From Burkholderiaceae bacterium (GTDB taxonomy: Bacteria > Pseudomonadota > Gammaproteobacteria > Burkholderiales > Burkholderiaceae_C), in contig JAHCKM010000002.1 of the NCBI GenBank assembly GCA_026125795.1, positions 1,116,001 through 1,180,000 of the forward strand: DNA of 64,000 nucleotides. The letters are read 5' to 3'. The notes under the pieces were generated by a model. The model made no database searches, was not told where the DNA came from, and worked only from the letters and a program-made list of their open reading frames with translations. Below are positions 8,982-18,363 of this stretch, one piece after another. The position numbers and the translations under genes were made by a program. Position 1 is the first letter of the stretch, and every line of letters begins with the position of its first letter.

Positions 8982-9821
8982 CTACCGCTGCAATCGGCGG
9001 TAGGCGCTGAAGTGGCGCAGCGCGAGCTGGTTGCGGCCGAGCTGCTCGTACAGCCGCGCGGCATTGAAGTGCGCGTCGGCAAAGTCGTCGGCCAGGGCGA
9101 TGCACGCTTCGTAGGCGGCCAGTGCGTCGTTGGCACGCCCGAGGTCTTCGAGCGCGAGGGCGCGGTTGTAGTGCAGGCGCGCCTCGCGCGGCGCCTTGGC
9201 CAGGCCCTGGTCGTACACCGCGAGCGCGCCGTCGAGGCGGCCCGCCTCGTACAGCAGCGCGCCGAGGTTCAGATAGGCATCGATGCGATCGGGCGCGTGG
9301 CGGATCACCTGGCGATAGGCCGCCTCGGCTGCGGCCGGGTCGCTCTGTTCCAGCGCCTCTGCATGGGCCAGTTCGGCCTCGGGTTCCGCAGGGGCGGCAG
9401 CAGGCGCAGTGGGCCGCGTGATGAAGGTGACCGCGCCCGCGCTGCCGCTGGGCGCCACCTCAAAGTCCATCAGCAGCTGCTGCGACTCGGCATCCCATTG
9501 CAGATCGCCCTGGCGCACGGCGACGTCGGGGCCGACGGCCGAGATGCGCAGGCCGGTCAGCGGCACTTCGCTCGGCAACTGGCGGCGCAGCTGCACCAGC
9601 GCCTTCACCACCTTGCGTGGCGGGATCTTGTTGGCCAGCAGCTGGTCCGCGGTGCGCAGCAGCACCACGTCCTGGAACGAGAAGCGGTATTCATTGCGCG
9701 GCCCGCGCGCCGGCGTGACGAAGCCGGCGTCGATGAGCCGCGTGAGCGTGCTGGCCGACAGGCCCAGCATCTCGCGCACGCTTTTCAAGGAATAGGTGTG
9801 CGGCGTCGCGCTCGCGATCAC
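8982..9821 (-). CDS. MerR-type HTH fused to TPR repeats, coupled to ku
   Basis: 279 residues from a GTG that overlaps the ku stop (GTGA), a sign of translational coupling. Residues about 8-80 form a MerR-like winged helix (YSLKSVREMLGLSASTLTRLIDAG, then a wing RGPRNEYRFSFQDVVLLRTAD). About 85-135 is a beta-rich linker. An acidic Ala/Pro hinge follows, then three or more TPR-like repeats at about 148-279 (AEAAYRQVIRHAPDRIDAYLNLGALLYEAG and similar). TPRs usually bind proteins and MerR domains bind DNA, so it could link DNA to a partner or regulate the repair genes. That role is inference from position. No catalytic residues seen. Confidence 0.8.
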   Translation of the reverse strand: MIASATPHTYSLKSVREMLGLSASTLTRLIDAGFVTPARGPRNEYRFSFQDVVLLRTADQLLANKIPPRKVVKALVQLRRQLPSEVPLTGLRISAVGPDVAVRQGDLQWDAESQQLLMDFEVAPSGSAGAVTFITRPTAPAAAPAEPEAELAHAEALEQSDPAAAEAAYRQVIRHAPDRIDAYLNLGALLYEAGRLDGALAVYDQGLAKAPREARLHYNRALALEDLGRANDALAAYEACIALADDFADAHFNAARLYEQLGRNQLALRHFSAYRRLQR

Positions 9822-10741
9822 TTCTTGGATGCTCGTGCGCGTGCCGGCGCGGGCGCCGCCGCCGGCGCACGCCGCACTCCTTTGCGTTCCTTCAAGGCGC
9901 CGGCGGGAATGGTCTCAGGCTCGGGGGCCCGGGCGGCCTTGCCGTTGGCGCTGGCCGCGGCGCCGCCTTTTTTGCCCAGGCTGGCGCGCAGCGCTTCCAT
10001 CAGGTCGATCACCTGGCCGCTGGCCGGCGACTCCACCTCTTCGTGCGCCACGATCTGCTGGCCGGCGATCTTGCGGTCGATCGCCTCGAGCACGCGCACC
10101 TTCTCTTCGTCTTTGTAAGCGCTGGGGTCGTAGCCGTCTTCGGCGATCTGGTCGATCAGCTGCATCGCGAGATCGAGCTCGGCCTGCGTGACGTCGACCT
10201 TCTCGATGTTCAGGTCCTTGAGCGAGCGCACCTCGTCGGCGAAGAACAGCTGCTGCAGCATCAGGCCGTCTTCGGCCGGGCGCACCTGCACCACGTAGCG
10301 CTTGGTCTTCCACGACCAGCGTGCCAGCGCGCAGCGGCCGCTCTTGCGCATGGCCTCGGCCAGCAGCGCGTACGGCTTGCCGCCGCGCTTGTCGGGCGCC
10401 AGCATGTAGGCCTTGTCGTAGTAGATCGGGTCGATCGACTTCTCGGGCACGAAGGCCACGATGTCCACCACGTGGCTCGAGCCTTCTTCGAGCGCCTTGA
10501 GCTCCGACGGCTCGAACAGCACGAACTTGTCTTTCTCGAACTCGTAGCCTTTCACCATCTCGGCGCGCTCGACGACCTTGCCGTCCTTCTCCGAGATGTA
10601 CTGCTGGCGCACGCGCGAGCCGTCCTTGGTGAGCAGGTTGAAGCGCACGTTGGCCGAACTCTCGGTGGCGGAAAAGAGCTTGACCGGGATCGACACCAAG
10701 CCGAAGCCCAGGGTCAATGACGCGATCGAACGGGCTGCCAT
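9818..10741 (-). CDS. ku: Ku protein, non-homologous end joining
   Basis: 307 residues. Bacterial Ku is a homodimeric ring that binds double-strand DNA ends and recruits LigD. The core is intact: MAARSIASLTLGFGLVSIPVKL at the N-terminus, RVRQQYISEKDGKVVERAEMVKGYE in the middle, and DGLMLQQLFFADEVR plus the C-terminal helices. The last 40 residues are a Lys/Arg/Pro/Ala-rich tail (KERKGVRRAPAAAPAPARARASKK), the basic extension known to modulate DNA binding in bacterial Ku. The ATG at 10741 is the conserved family start. ligD lies upstream in the same direction, with a 242-bp spacer that carries repeats. Confidence 0.97.
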   Translation of the reverse strand: MAARSIASLTLGFGLVSIPVKLFSATESSANVRFNLLTKDGSRVRQQYISEKDGKVVERAEMVKGYEFEKDKFVLFEPSELKALEEGSSHVVDIVAFVPEKSIDPIYYDKAYMLAPDKRGGKPYALLAEAMRKSGRCALARWSWKTKRYVVQVRPAEDGLMLQQLFFADEVRSLKDLNIEKVDVTQAELDLAMQLIDQIAEDGYDPSAYKDEEKVRVLEAIDRKIAGQQIVAHEEVESPASGQVIDLMEALRASLGKKGGAAASANGKAARAPEPETIPAGALKERKGVRRAPAAAPAPARARASKK

Positions 10742-10826
10742 GTCAGTGCCGCCCGGCCGCCCGAAGGCACTGACGGCCTTGCAGGCCGCGCCGGTCCTCA
10801 CGGACCAGCCGTTCGCCACGCGCGGC

Positions 10827-10926
10827 CAGTCCACTGGACTGACCGCGTCCGGGCTCACCCCCCTCGGGGGGCAGCGAACGAAGTGAGCGTGGGGGCTGTT
10901 TCATACTGGGGTCTCCACCCGGGTGG
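10827..10926. repeat. Extragenic palindromic repeat element between ligD and ku
   Basis: The ku leader contains a 15-bp odd palindrome at 10827-10841 (CAGTCCA, C, TGGACTG). A copy of a dispersed element follows at about 10857-10897 (CCCTCGGGGGGCAGCGAACG continuing to GAGCGTGGGGGC). A 12-bp perfect palindrome, CCACCCGGGTGG, is at 10915-10926. The same element occurs at 43793-43871 and 44882-44960. The palindrome nearest ligD could help end the ligD message; the rest separates ku from ligD. Confidence 0.7.
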
Positions 10927-10983
10927 GGCAACAAGGATAAGGCGAGACCATCCGGACTGGCCCCAAAGCCGCCACGAAAGCCC

Positions 10984-13545
10984 TCATGCCGTGGCCTCTG
11001 TGTTGTATCCCAGCCGCTTCATGGCCTTGGCCAGCGTCTGCCTGCTGCGCCAATAACCCGCCCAGGGGTCTTCCTTCTGGAACGACAAATGCTCGCGCGC
11101 GTTGGCGATGGTCCACTGCGCGCCCGACTTCAGGGACGCCAGCTGGCTCCAGTCCACCGGCATCGACACGCCGAGCCCCGGCCGCGCACGCGCTGAAAAC
11201 GCCGCCGCCGTGGTGGCGCCGTGCGAGTTGCGGATGTAGTCGACAAAGATCTTGCCCACGCGGTTGGCCGCTCCGCTCTTGGCGCTGAATCGGTCGGGCA
11301 GCACCTCGGCGAGTTGCTCCACCACCGCCTGCGAGAAGCCCTTGACCGTGTCCCAGTCGAGCCTGGGCACGATCGGCACCACCACGTGCAGGCCCTTGCC
11401 GCCGCTGGTCTTGAGCCAGCACTCGAGGCCGAGCTCACCGAGGAACGAATGCACCAGCGTCGCGGCCTCCTGCACGCGCGACCACGGCACACGCTCGCCG
11501 GGGTCGAGATCGAACACGATGCGGTCAGGCTTGTCGATGTTCTTCGCGGTCGCGTTCCAGGTGTGGAACTCGATCACGTTCATCTGTGCCGCTTCGGCAA
11601 TGCCTTTGGCCGTGCCCACCTCGAGCAGCGCCTCGTGCCCGGGCCACAGCTTGGGGTCGAGCGTGTTCACGCCCTTGAGCTGCATCTTGCCGAGGTGCTT
11701 CTGGAAGAACAGCTCCTTGCCGATGCCTTCCGGTCCGCGCACCAGCGAGCACGGCCGGCCCTTCAGGTGCGGCAGCATCCACTCGGCCACGCTCTCGTAG
11801 TAGCGCACCAGGTCGAGCTTGGTCGCGCCGGTGCTCGGATCGATCACGCGCTCGGGGTGCGTGACCTTGGTGGCGCCGTTGCCGGAGCGCTTGAGCGGCA
11901 TCGCGCCGGCCGGCGTCTCGTCGACTTCGCGCCGCACCTGCCTGGCCGGCTTGTCTTCGCGCAGCCCGATGAAGGTGGCGTGGCGGATCACGCCCTCGGG
12001 GGTCCAGTCGCTGAAGCTCACGTCGGCCACCAGCTGCGGCTTGACCCAACGATCGGCCACGCCGGCGCGCTTGGGCCAGCGCCGCTTGGCCTTGGGATCG
12101 AGCGGCACGAACGGCGAGGTCTGGGTCTCCAGCTTGACCAGCTTGTCCTTCAGCGCGCGCGCGGTCGCGGCCGACCAGCCGGTGCCGACGTTGCCCACCG
12201 AGTGCAGCTTGCCGTCTTCATCGAACACGCCGAGCAGCAGGCTGCCGATCTCGCTGGAGCCGGCGTCGCCCGTGCGATCGGTGAAGCCGCCGATCACGAA
12301 CTCCTGGCGCTGCTTGCCCTTGAGCTTGAGCCAGGTGTCGCTGCGCCGCGAGACGTACGGCGCGTCGGCGCGCTTGGCCAGCATGCCTTCGAGCTTGAGC
12401 TTCTCGGCCGATCGCATCAGGTGCACCGGGTCGGCGTCGAAGGCGGCGCTGAAATGCAGATGCTCGCCGCCATGCTGCTCCACGAACGCCTCGAGCAGCG
12501 CGCGCCGTTCGATGAGCGGCGCGGCGCGCAGGTCAAAACCTTCGAAGAACGGCAGGTCGAACACGAAGTAGCGGATCTCACGCGTGCGCTTGCCGTCGAA
12601 CGCGTTTTGCAGCGCGTTGAAGTCTGGCATGCCGTTGGGCCCCAGGACGACCACTTCACCATCGAGCCAGGTGCCTTTCAGCTTGAGCGCGGCGAGCTCC
12701 TCCACCAGCACCGGCATCTTGCTCGACCAGTCGTTGCCGTTGCGCGTGAACAGCCGCGGCTTGCCCGACCCATCGAAGCGCGCCAGCATCCGGTAGCCGT
12801 CGAACTTGATTTCGAAGATCCATCGCCCGTGCGCGGGCAATCCGCTTGCCTGCGTGGCGAGCTGCGGCGCCAGCAGGCCGGGGATCTCGGCCTTCACCGC
12901 GGCTTGCGGCAACGGCAACCCGAGCACCTTGCGCACGCGGGCCGAGCCGCCCAGGGCGGGCGCCGGCGGTGCCTCGGGCTCGGGACCCACGCTGTCGGGC
13001 AGTGCGCGCACCACGTCAAACTCCTGGTGCGGGCGCGCGTGGGCGTCGCGCTTCTTGAACAGGATCCACGGTTCGCCGCGCTCGCCTTCCTTGGGCTTGA
13101 TGCGCACCAGCTCCCACTGGCCCTTGAGCTTGAGGCCGTGCAGCGTGAACAGCAGCTTGCCTTCGGCCATGCCTTGTTCGGGGTCATCGGCCGGCTCCCA
13201 CGTGCCCCGGTCCCACACCAGCACGGTGCCCGCGCCGTAGTGGCCCTTGGGGATCGTGCCTTCGAAGCGGTTGTATTCGATGGGGTGGTCTTCGGTGCGC
13301 ATGGCGATGCGCTTGTCGCCCGGGTCGTAGCTCGGACCCTTGGGCACCGCCCAGGACCACATGACGCCACCGTGTTCGAGCCGCAGGTCGTAGTGCAGCC
13401 GCGTGGCGGCATGCTTCTGGATCACGTAGGTGCGGCCGCCGTCGCGCGCCGCCGCGCCGTCGCCGCTGGGCTCGGGCGAAACGGCGAAGTCGCGCTTGGC
13501 GCGGTACAGCTCCAAGGGCGGCGCGGGCAGGCGGCGCGTGGGCAT
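10984..13545 (-). CDS. ligD: Multifunctional DNA ligase D
   Basis: 853 residues with all three LigD modules in the order phosphoesterase-ligase-polymerase. The N-terminal 3'-phosphoesterase spans about 35-200 (VIQKHAATRLHYDLRLE, GTIPKGHYGAGTV). The ATP-dependent ligase has its nucleotidyl-transfer Lys near residue 247 in EIKFDGYRM, and its C-terminal OB-fold follows. The primase-like polymerase begins near residue 560 (HPERVIDPSTGATKLDLVRYY), with catalytic DLDPGE around 680. It seals Ku-bound ends with ATP and fills gaps, preferring ribonucleotides. The ATG at 13545 (MPTRRLPAPPLE) is preferred to an upstream in-frame codon because the family starts here. It is divergent from an aldo/keto reductase gene. 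Confidence 0.96.
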   Translation of the reverse strand: MPTRRLPAPPLELYRAKRDFAVSPEPSGDGAAARDGGRTYVIQKHAATRLHYDLRLEHGGVMWSWAVPKGPSYDPGDKRIAMRTEDHPIEYNRFEGTIPKGHYGAGTVLVWDRGTWEPADDPEQGMAEGKLLFTLHGLKLKGQWELVRIKPKEGERGEPWILFKKRDAHARPHQEFDVVRALPDSVGPEPEAPPAPALGGSARVRKVLGLPLPQAAVKAEIPGLLAPQLATQASGLPAHGRWIFEIKFDGYRMLARFDGSGKPRLFTRNGNDWSSKMPVLVEELAALKLKGTWLDGEVVVLGPNGMPDFNALQNAFDGKRTREIRYFVFDLPFFEGFDLRAAPLIERRALLEAFVEQHGGEHLHFSAAFDADPVHLMRSAEKLKLEGMLAKRADAPYVSRRSDTWLKLKGKQRQEFVIGGFTDRTGDAGSSEIGSLLLGVFDEDGKLHSVGNVGTGWSAATARALKDKLVKLETQTSPFVPLDPKAKRRWPKRAGVADRWVKPQLVADVSFSDWTPEGVIRHATFIGLREDKPARQVRREVDETPAGAMPLKRSGNGATKVTHPERVIDPSTGATKLDLVRYYESVAEWMLPHLKGRPCSLVRGPEGIGKELFFQKHLGKMQLKGVNTLDPKLWPGHEALLEVGTAKGIAEAAQMNVIEFHTWNATAKNIDKPDRIVFDLDPGERVPWSRVQEAATLVHSFLGELGLECWLKTSGGKGLHVVVPIVPRLDWDTVKGFSQAVVEQLAEVLPDRFSAKSGAANRVGKIFVDYIRNSHGATTAAAFSARARPGLGVSMPVDWSQLASLKSGAQWTIANAREHLSFQKEDPWAGYWRSRQTLAKAMKRLGYNTEATA

Positions 13546-13616
13546 GTCCCGATTGTCGGCCACGGCTTGCAGCCCCCGGCATACTGCGCTGCGCAAACCC
13601 TGCTCAAGGAGCCGCC

Positions 13617-14618
13617 ATGCAATACCGCCGCCTCGGCAAAAGCCAGCTCAAGGTGTCGACGTTGTGCCTCGGCACGATGATGTTCGCCGACCAGACCGAT
13701 GCCAAGGTGGCCGGCGAGATCGTCGCGCACGCACGCGAGCACGGCGTGAACTTTATCGACACCGCCGACGTCTACAGCACGGGCAAGTCCGAGCAGATGG
13801 TCGGCGCGCTGCTCAAGGGCCAGCGCCACGACTGGATCCTTGCGACCAAGCTCGGCAACAAGATGTCGGAGCGGCCCAACGAGATGGGCTATTCGCGCAC
13901 CTGGGTGCAGCGGGCCTGCGAAGCCAGCCTGCAGCGGCTGTCAACCGACCACATCGACATCTACTACCTGCACCGCGACTTCAACGGCATGGACCTCGAG
14001 GAGCCGCTGCGCGCCATCGGTGCGCTGCTGGCCGCGGGCAAGATCCGCTACTGGGGCATCAGCAACTTCCGCGGCTGGCGCATCGCCGAGGTCGTTGCCA
14101 CGGCGAAGGCGCTCAACATCGCGCCGCCCGTGGTCTGCCAGCCGTACTACAACCTGCTCAACCGCATGCCCGAGGTCGAGGTGCTGCCGGCGTGCGCCCA
14201 TTTCGGCATCGGCGTCGCGCCCTACAGCCCGGTCGCGCGCGGCGTGCTGTCGGGCAAGTACGCGCCCGGCGCCAAGCCGGCCGAAGGCACGCGCGCCGGG
14301 CGCGGCGACAAGCGCATCCTGGAGACCGAGTTCCGCGACGAGTCGCTGCGCGCCGCGCAGGAGCTCAAGGCGCATTGCGCGGCCAAGGGCGTGTCGCTGG
14401 CGCACTTTGCGGTCGCGTGGGTGCTGGCGCACCGGGCGGTCAGCTCGGTGATCGCCGGCCCGCGCACCTTCGAGCAGTGGACCGACTACCTGCCCGCCGT
14501 GGACGTGGAGATCGACGCGACCGACGAGGTGTTCGTCGATTCGCTGGTGCGGCCCGGGCATCCGTCGACGCCGGGGTACAACGATCCGGCCTATCCGATG
14601 GAAGCGCGCACGGCCTGA
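13617..14618 (+). CDS. Aldo/keto reductase
   Basis: 333 residues, a complete cytoplasmic NADPH-dependent aldo/keto reductase. The tetrad is Asp48 and Tyr53 in NFIDTADVYS, Lys78 in ILATKLG, and His119 in YYLHRD. The N-terminal MQYRRLGKSQLKVSTLCLGTM and the C-terminal VLAHRAVSSVIAGPRTFEQ (cofactor loop) fit the AKR11/12-like oxidoreductases. The substrate is unknown; relatives reduce aldehydes or sugars. The ATG at 13617 has a GGAG ribosome-binding site, and the gene diverges from ligD with a 71-bp promoter region. Confidence 0.92.
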   Translation: MQYRRLGKSQLKVSTLCLGTMMFADQTDAKVAGEIVAHAREHGVNFIDTADVYSTGKSEQMVGALLKGQRHDWILATKLGNKMSERPNEMGYSRTWVQRACEASLQRLSTDHIDIYYLHRDFNGMDLEEPLRAIGALLAAGKIRYWGISNFRGWRIAEVVATAKALNIAPPVVCQPYYNLLNRMPEVEVLPACAHFGIGVAPYSPVARGVLSGKYAPGAKPAEGTRAGRGDKRILETEFRDESLRAAQELKAHCAAKGVSLAHFAVAWVLAHRAVSSVIAGPRTFEQWTDYLPAVDVEIDATDEVFVDSLVRPGHPSTPGYNDPAYPMEARTA

Positions 14619-14648
14619 ACCGGGCCGATGCCGCGCCGCGGTGCGGCG

Positions 14649-15440
14649 TCAGGACGCGCCGCTGGCCGTGGCCACACGCTGCAGATAGGCCCGCACGCGC
14701 TTGGCATTGGCGCCGAGGTCGCTGCTGCCCACGCGGGACAGCGAGCGCACGTCGACCACGCTGCCGCTGCCCTGCGGCGTGATGCGCACGACGATGTCGT
14801 CCTTGAAGCCGAACACCGGCGTGGTGTCGATCGCCTCGATGCGCAGCTTGGCCGGCGATGCGTCGACCACCTGCCAGCCCATCGCGCGTGCGGCGCGCTC
14901 GGCGTTGTCGAACACCACCGCCGGTGCCAGCGGCAATTGCAGCGGCACGATGTCGGGATAGCCCTTGCGCTGTTCGGCCCCGGTGGCGGCCACGTAGTCC
15001 GCCGGGTTCTTCGCGCCGCGGCGCAGCGGCAGCACTGCATCGAAGGTGGGTGGGTTGGCGGTGTCGGTGCTGATGTCGTGGATCTTGGGCAGCGTCTGCC
15101 CCTGGTAGAGCATGTACAGCGGCCATGCGGCCACCGCCAGGTTGATCAACAGCGCCCAGCGCGCGCGCCGACGCCAGCGGCTGCGTGACGAGCTGCCCAG
15201 CGTGAGCAGCACTGCCACCAGTGCCAAACCGGCAGCGCCGAGCGCGATCGTGCCGCCCAAACGCACGCTTTGCAGCGCAATGCCCAGCGGCAGCAACTCC
15301 AAGCGGTGAGCGGGCCCGGGCAGCCACACGGCCACCGCGCACATCAGGCCGATGCCGAGCGTGAGATAGCCCAACGCGCGGCCCAGCCGGGCCGGTGGGG
15401 TCGAACGGTGCACGGGTGTGTGAAGAACGGCAACGACCAT
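14649..15440 (-). CDS. DUF1499 membrane-anchored protein
   Basis: 263 residues. Three N-terminal hydrophobic segments (GRALGYLTLGIGLMCAVAVWL, GTIALGAAGLALVAVLLTL, WALLINLAVAAWPLYMLY) are followed by a soluble DUF1499 domain at about 120-260 (IHDISTDTANPPTFDAV, GYPDIVPLQLPLAPAVVF, GFKDDIVVRITPQGSGSVVDVRS, DLGANAKRVRAYLQRV). The function of DUF1499 is not established. The ATG at 15440 is chosen because AGGAGAGGACC directly precedes it; an upstream ATG at 15455 would include that site in the coding region. Tail-to-tail with the aldo/keto reductase. Confidence 0.85.
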   Translation of the reverse strand: MVVAVLHTPVHRSTPPARLGRALGYLTLGIGLMCAVAVWLPGPAHRLELLPLGIALQSVRLGGTIALGAAGLALVAVLLTLGSSSRSRWRRRARWALLINLAVAAWPLYMLYQGQTLPKIHDISTDTANPPTFDAVLPLRRGAKNPADYVAATGAEQRKGYPDIVPLQLPLAPAVVFDNAERAARAMGWQVVDASPAKLRIEAIDTTPVFGFKDDIVVRITPQGSGSVVDVRSLSRVGSSDLGANAKRVRAYLQRVATASGAS

Positions 15441-15597
15441 GGTCCTCTCCTGCATGACCTGGATGGCGGATGCTGCCAGAAGGGGCCGCGGGCGGGCGTG
15501 CGTTGTCCGACGACCCGCTGCGAATGCTCGACGAATGTGTATCGCTCTGTGTTCGGCGGTGGAAGGCGCCGGCCAAACGCCTGGTTCGCCTGGGCAC

Positions 15598-16335
15598 TCA
15601 GCGCGCCGGCTTCGACACGTCGCGAAACGCCAGCATCTCCCACACCCGGGCCGATGCGCCGTCGTAGAAGCCCTGCGCCGGGCGCTCGGCACCGGACGGC
15701 GCGTTGCGGAAGGTGCCGAACACGATGTCCCACAGCGGCAGGTCGGCGTAGTTGTACGCATGCACGCCGCGCGCATGGTGGATGGCGTGGCTTTCCGGCC
15801 GCTGGATCAGGTAACCCAGCCAGCGTGGCGTGCGCACGTGCGCATGCTGGAACACACCGCAAAAGGTGATGAACGCGGCCGCCCAGGCACCCGCCTCGGG
15901 CGCGAGTCCGAGCACCGGGAACAGCAGCAGGTTCGGCAGGCTCGCGAACACCGCCGCATCGGCCGGGTGCAGGTAGTACGCGCCCCAGGCGTCAAGGCTC
16001 TCGGCGCTGTGGTGCATCTGGTGCCCCATGCGCCACAGCCCGTTGAAGCGGTGTGCGCTGCGGTGGTACCAGTAGTGGAAGAACTCATAGACCAGCATGC
16101 CGACGATCGCGCCGCCGGCGGTGCCGAGCACGCTGCCCTCAAGCAGGTGCGAGTCGCCGAACCACCTTGCGTACCACTGGCCGAGCATCAGCGAGAGCCA
16201 GAAGCTCAGTCCGGTGACGGCCGCGGCGCGCGTGCGCCACCAGCGGCTGCGCACGCCCTGGGGCGGCGGAAACAGCAGATCGAGGAGCAGGAACGCGGGC
16301 AGGAACGCCAGCGTGCAGAATTCAAGCCAGTTCAT
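15598..16335 (-). CDS. Sterol desaturase/fatty-acid hydroxylase family membrane protein
   Basis: 245 residues. The integral-membrane di-iron hydroxylase signature is complete: HYWYHRSAHR (HxxxH), HQMHH, and HAIHHARGVHAYNY near the C-terminus, with four hydrophobic helices. Family members use O2 and iron to hydroxylate or desaturate lipids, sterols or hopanoids; the bacterial substrate here is unknown. The ATG at 16335 begins the first hydrophobic segment (MNWLEFCTLAFLPAFLLLDLLF). It is followed at 157 bp by the DUF1499 gene in the same direction. Confidence 0.9.
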   Translation of the reverse strand: MNWLEFCTLAFLPAFLLLDLLFPPPQGVRSRWWRTRAAAVTGLSFWLSLMLGQWYARWFGDSHLLEGSVLGTAGGAIVGMLVYEFFHYWYHRSAHRFNGLWRMGHQMHHSAESLDAWGAYYLHPADAAVFASLPNLLLFPVLGLAPEAGAWAAAFITFCGVFQHAHVRTPRWLGYLIQRPESHAIHHARGVHAYNYADLPLWDIVFGTFRNAPSGAERPAQGFYDGASARVWEMLAFRDVSKPAR

Positions 16336-16501
16336 GGTGGATGCTTTCGTGTGCGGGGTGTCCGAGGTCGGCCGGCAGGCTATGCCGCCGGCGTCCGTTG
16401 TGCGTCCGCACCAGCGCGCGACGCACGGACACAAACGAGCGTCGACGCCGCAGCGACGCAGCGCCGGTGTTGCAGTTGAAATGTTGCGCCGGCGCGCGGC
16501 T

Positions 16502-18289
16502 CTATGCCGCCCCGAGCGTCAGCGCCTGGTACACCTTGGTCAGCTCGCCAGGCAGCGCGTGCACGTCAGCGATCACCAGGTAGCGCCGCGCATCGCACAT
16601 GCGGCGCAGATAGTCGTGCCCTGCCGGGTCGATCGACAGGTTGAAGGTGTGAATGCCGAGCGCCTCGGCTTCGCGCAACGCGTGCGCCGTGTCTTCGATC
16701 GCGTACCGGAGCTCGCGCGGCTCGGGGCCGTAGTCGATGTCTTCCGGGTAGCCATCGGACACCACGATCAGCACCTTGTGGCGCTGCGGCTGGCGCGCCA
16801 GCAGCGCGCTGGCATGGCGGATCGCCGCGCCGCTGCGCGTGGCACCCTGCGGACGCAGCGCAGCGAGTGACGCGGCGGTGCGCGCGGATACCGGGTCGTC
16901 GAAGCCCTTGACGACCTGAAACTCCACCTGCGTGCGGCCGTGGCCGGAGAACGCGTACACCGCAAAACGATCGCCGAGCGCCTGCAGCGCATCGCACATC
17001 AGCGCCAACGCCTCCTTGGCCACGTCGATCACGCGCCGCCGCGGCGCCGCCTGTGCAGACAGCGGAGCCGGCGAGGGCGCGTACAGATACGCATCGTCGT
17101 CGGCGACGACCGACGCCGCCGGCGCGGCGTTCGGATCGCGCAGCGCGTAGTCGGTGGACGCGCTGGTGTCCACCAGGAAGGCCGCGCACACGTCACGCTG
17201 CGTGCGGTCGCGCCGCAGGTACAACGCACGGTCTTGCGAGCGGCCGGCACGCCGTTCGACCAGCGCTTCGATCACGCGCTCGAGCTCCAGCTCGTCGCCG
17301 TCGTGCGCGCCGTGCACGCGCTGCAGCGCCTCGGGCCTGAGCGCGGCGAAGCGCCGGTGCACCTCTCGTGCCAGCGCCGCATGGCGGCGCCGCACGTTGT
17401 GGATGAAACGGGCGTCGCGGCCGCCCAGCCGTCGTTCGTACAGCGTGCACCAGCCGGGCAGGAAGCGCTGCGCGCGCCAGTCCCACTCGTCGATGGCGTG
17501 CGCGCGGCCCGCAGGCGTGCCGCCATCGGCACGCCGCGCTGCGCCCGGCAACGCGCGTGTCCGCGTGTGCGCCGGTGAGGGCTTTGCTGCGGCCGCGCGC
17601 CAGTTGTCGCTGCCTTCGAGATTGTCGGCCAGCGCGCCGGCGCCACCGGGGCCTGCCGCCGCGCGCGCCTCGGTCGGCAGGCCGGCCTCGGGCGCGGTCG
17701 CGGCGGATGCGCTTTCCGGCAAGTCGGCGCCGGTGGGGCGAACCGATGGCACGCCGTCGATGCGATGCCGCACGCGCCAGCGCGGACACAACACGTCGCA
17801 GATGCGGCTCGCGGTGCTTGCGCTGTCGAGCGGGCTGTGCCGCGCCAGGGCCACCACCGGGTGTGACGGCGAGGCACCGAGCGCCCACTGCAGCAAGGCT
17901 TCGAGCGCGTCCCGTGTGTCTTGCGGTGCGGCGCGCCGCGCCAGCGTCTGCGCGCGCAAGCGCGCGAGGTCGGCGCGCGCGCCGTGGAAGTCGCGCGCGA
18001 TTGTGGCGTCGACCCGTTGCAGCTCGAGCGTGCGGAACACGCGGCGCCACAACGGCGAACGCGCCTCCGCGGTGGGGCACGCGGCGCCGAGCGCTTGCCG
18101 CATCACCGCCAGCCGCCACAGCGCGCGCGGTGCACCGTGCGGCGCCACGATGGCCTCGTCGGCCAGCGCCGGTGCACGCAGGTGCGGCTTCAGCAGCAGT
18201 TGCGCGGCCGCCGGCGTCTCGCGCACCACCACGTGGCGCTCGACCAGCGCCGACGCAAAGCGCGACCAGGAGCCCTGCACATCGTTCAT
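16502..18289 (-). CDS. NorD/CbbO-type von Willebrand factor A protein
   Basis: 595 residues. The C-terminal third is a VWA domain with a metal-ion-dependent adhesion site: DTSAS at about residue 384 (FLVDTSASTDY), a downstream Thr in GATRSGAAIRHA, and VVSDGYPEDIDYGP. A long Arg/Ala-rich helical region precedes it (DEWDWRAQRFLPGWCTLYERRL). This architecture is that of NorD and CbbO, which work with a MoxR AAA+ ATPase (NorQ/CbbQ) to insert metal or remodel a target enzyme. The NorQ-like gene lies just upstream. No norCB or RubisCO gene is in this window, so the client enzyme is unknown. Confidence 0.85.
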   Translation of the reverse strand: MNDVQGSWSRFASALVERHVVVRETPAAAQLLLKPHLRAPALADEAIVAPHGAPRALWRLAVMRQALGAACPTAEARSPLWRRVFRTLELQRVDATIARDFHGARADLARLRAQTLARRAAPQDTRDALEALLQWALGASPSHPVVALARHSPLDSASTASRICDVLCPRWRVRHRIDGVPSVRPTGADLPESASAATAPEAGLPTEARAAAGPGGAGALADNLEGSDNWRAAAAKPSPAHTRTRALPGAARRADGGTPAGRAHAIDEWDWRAQRFLPGWCTLYERRLGGRDARFIHNVRRRHAALAREVHRRFAALRPEALQRVHGAHDGDELELERVIEALVERRAGRSQDRALYLRRDRTQRDVCAAFLVDTSASTDYALRDPNAAPAASVVADDDAYLYAPSPAPLSAQAAPRRRVIDVAKEALALMCDALQALGDRFAVYAFSGHGRTQVEFQVVKGFDDPVSARTAASLAALRPQGATRSGAAIRHASALLARQPQRHKVLIVVSDGYPEDIDYGPEPRELRYAIEDTAHALREAEALGIHTFNLSIDPAGHDYLRRMCDARRYLVIADVHALPGELTKVYQALTLGAA

Positions 18290-18363
18290 CGGACCCGCTC
18301 CGGGATGGGCTCCGACATCACAAGCGCTTCGCGCAGTTGTGAGTCTTCGCCGCAACTTCGTTG

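Noticed and set aside
10743-10934. Small open frame and upstream extension of ku in the ligD-ku gap
   Set aside because: Both run through repeat and palindrome DNA without a ribosome-binding site; Ku family sequence begins at 10741.
11221-13680. Long plus-strand open frame of over 800 codons opposite ligD
   Set aside because: It is the antisense shadow of a well-supported ligD; composition is His/Arg/Gly-rich with no domain and no ribosome-binding site.
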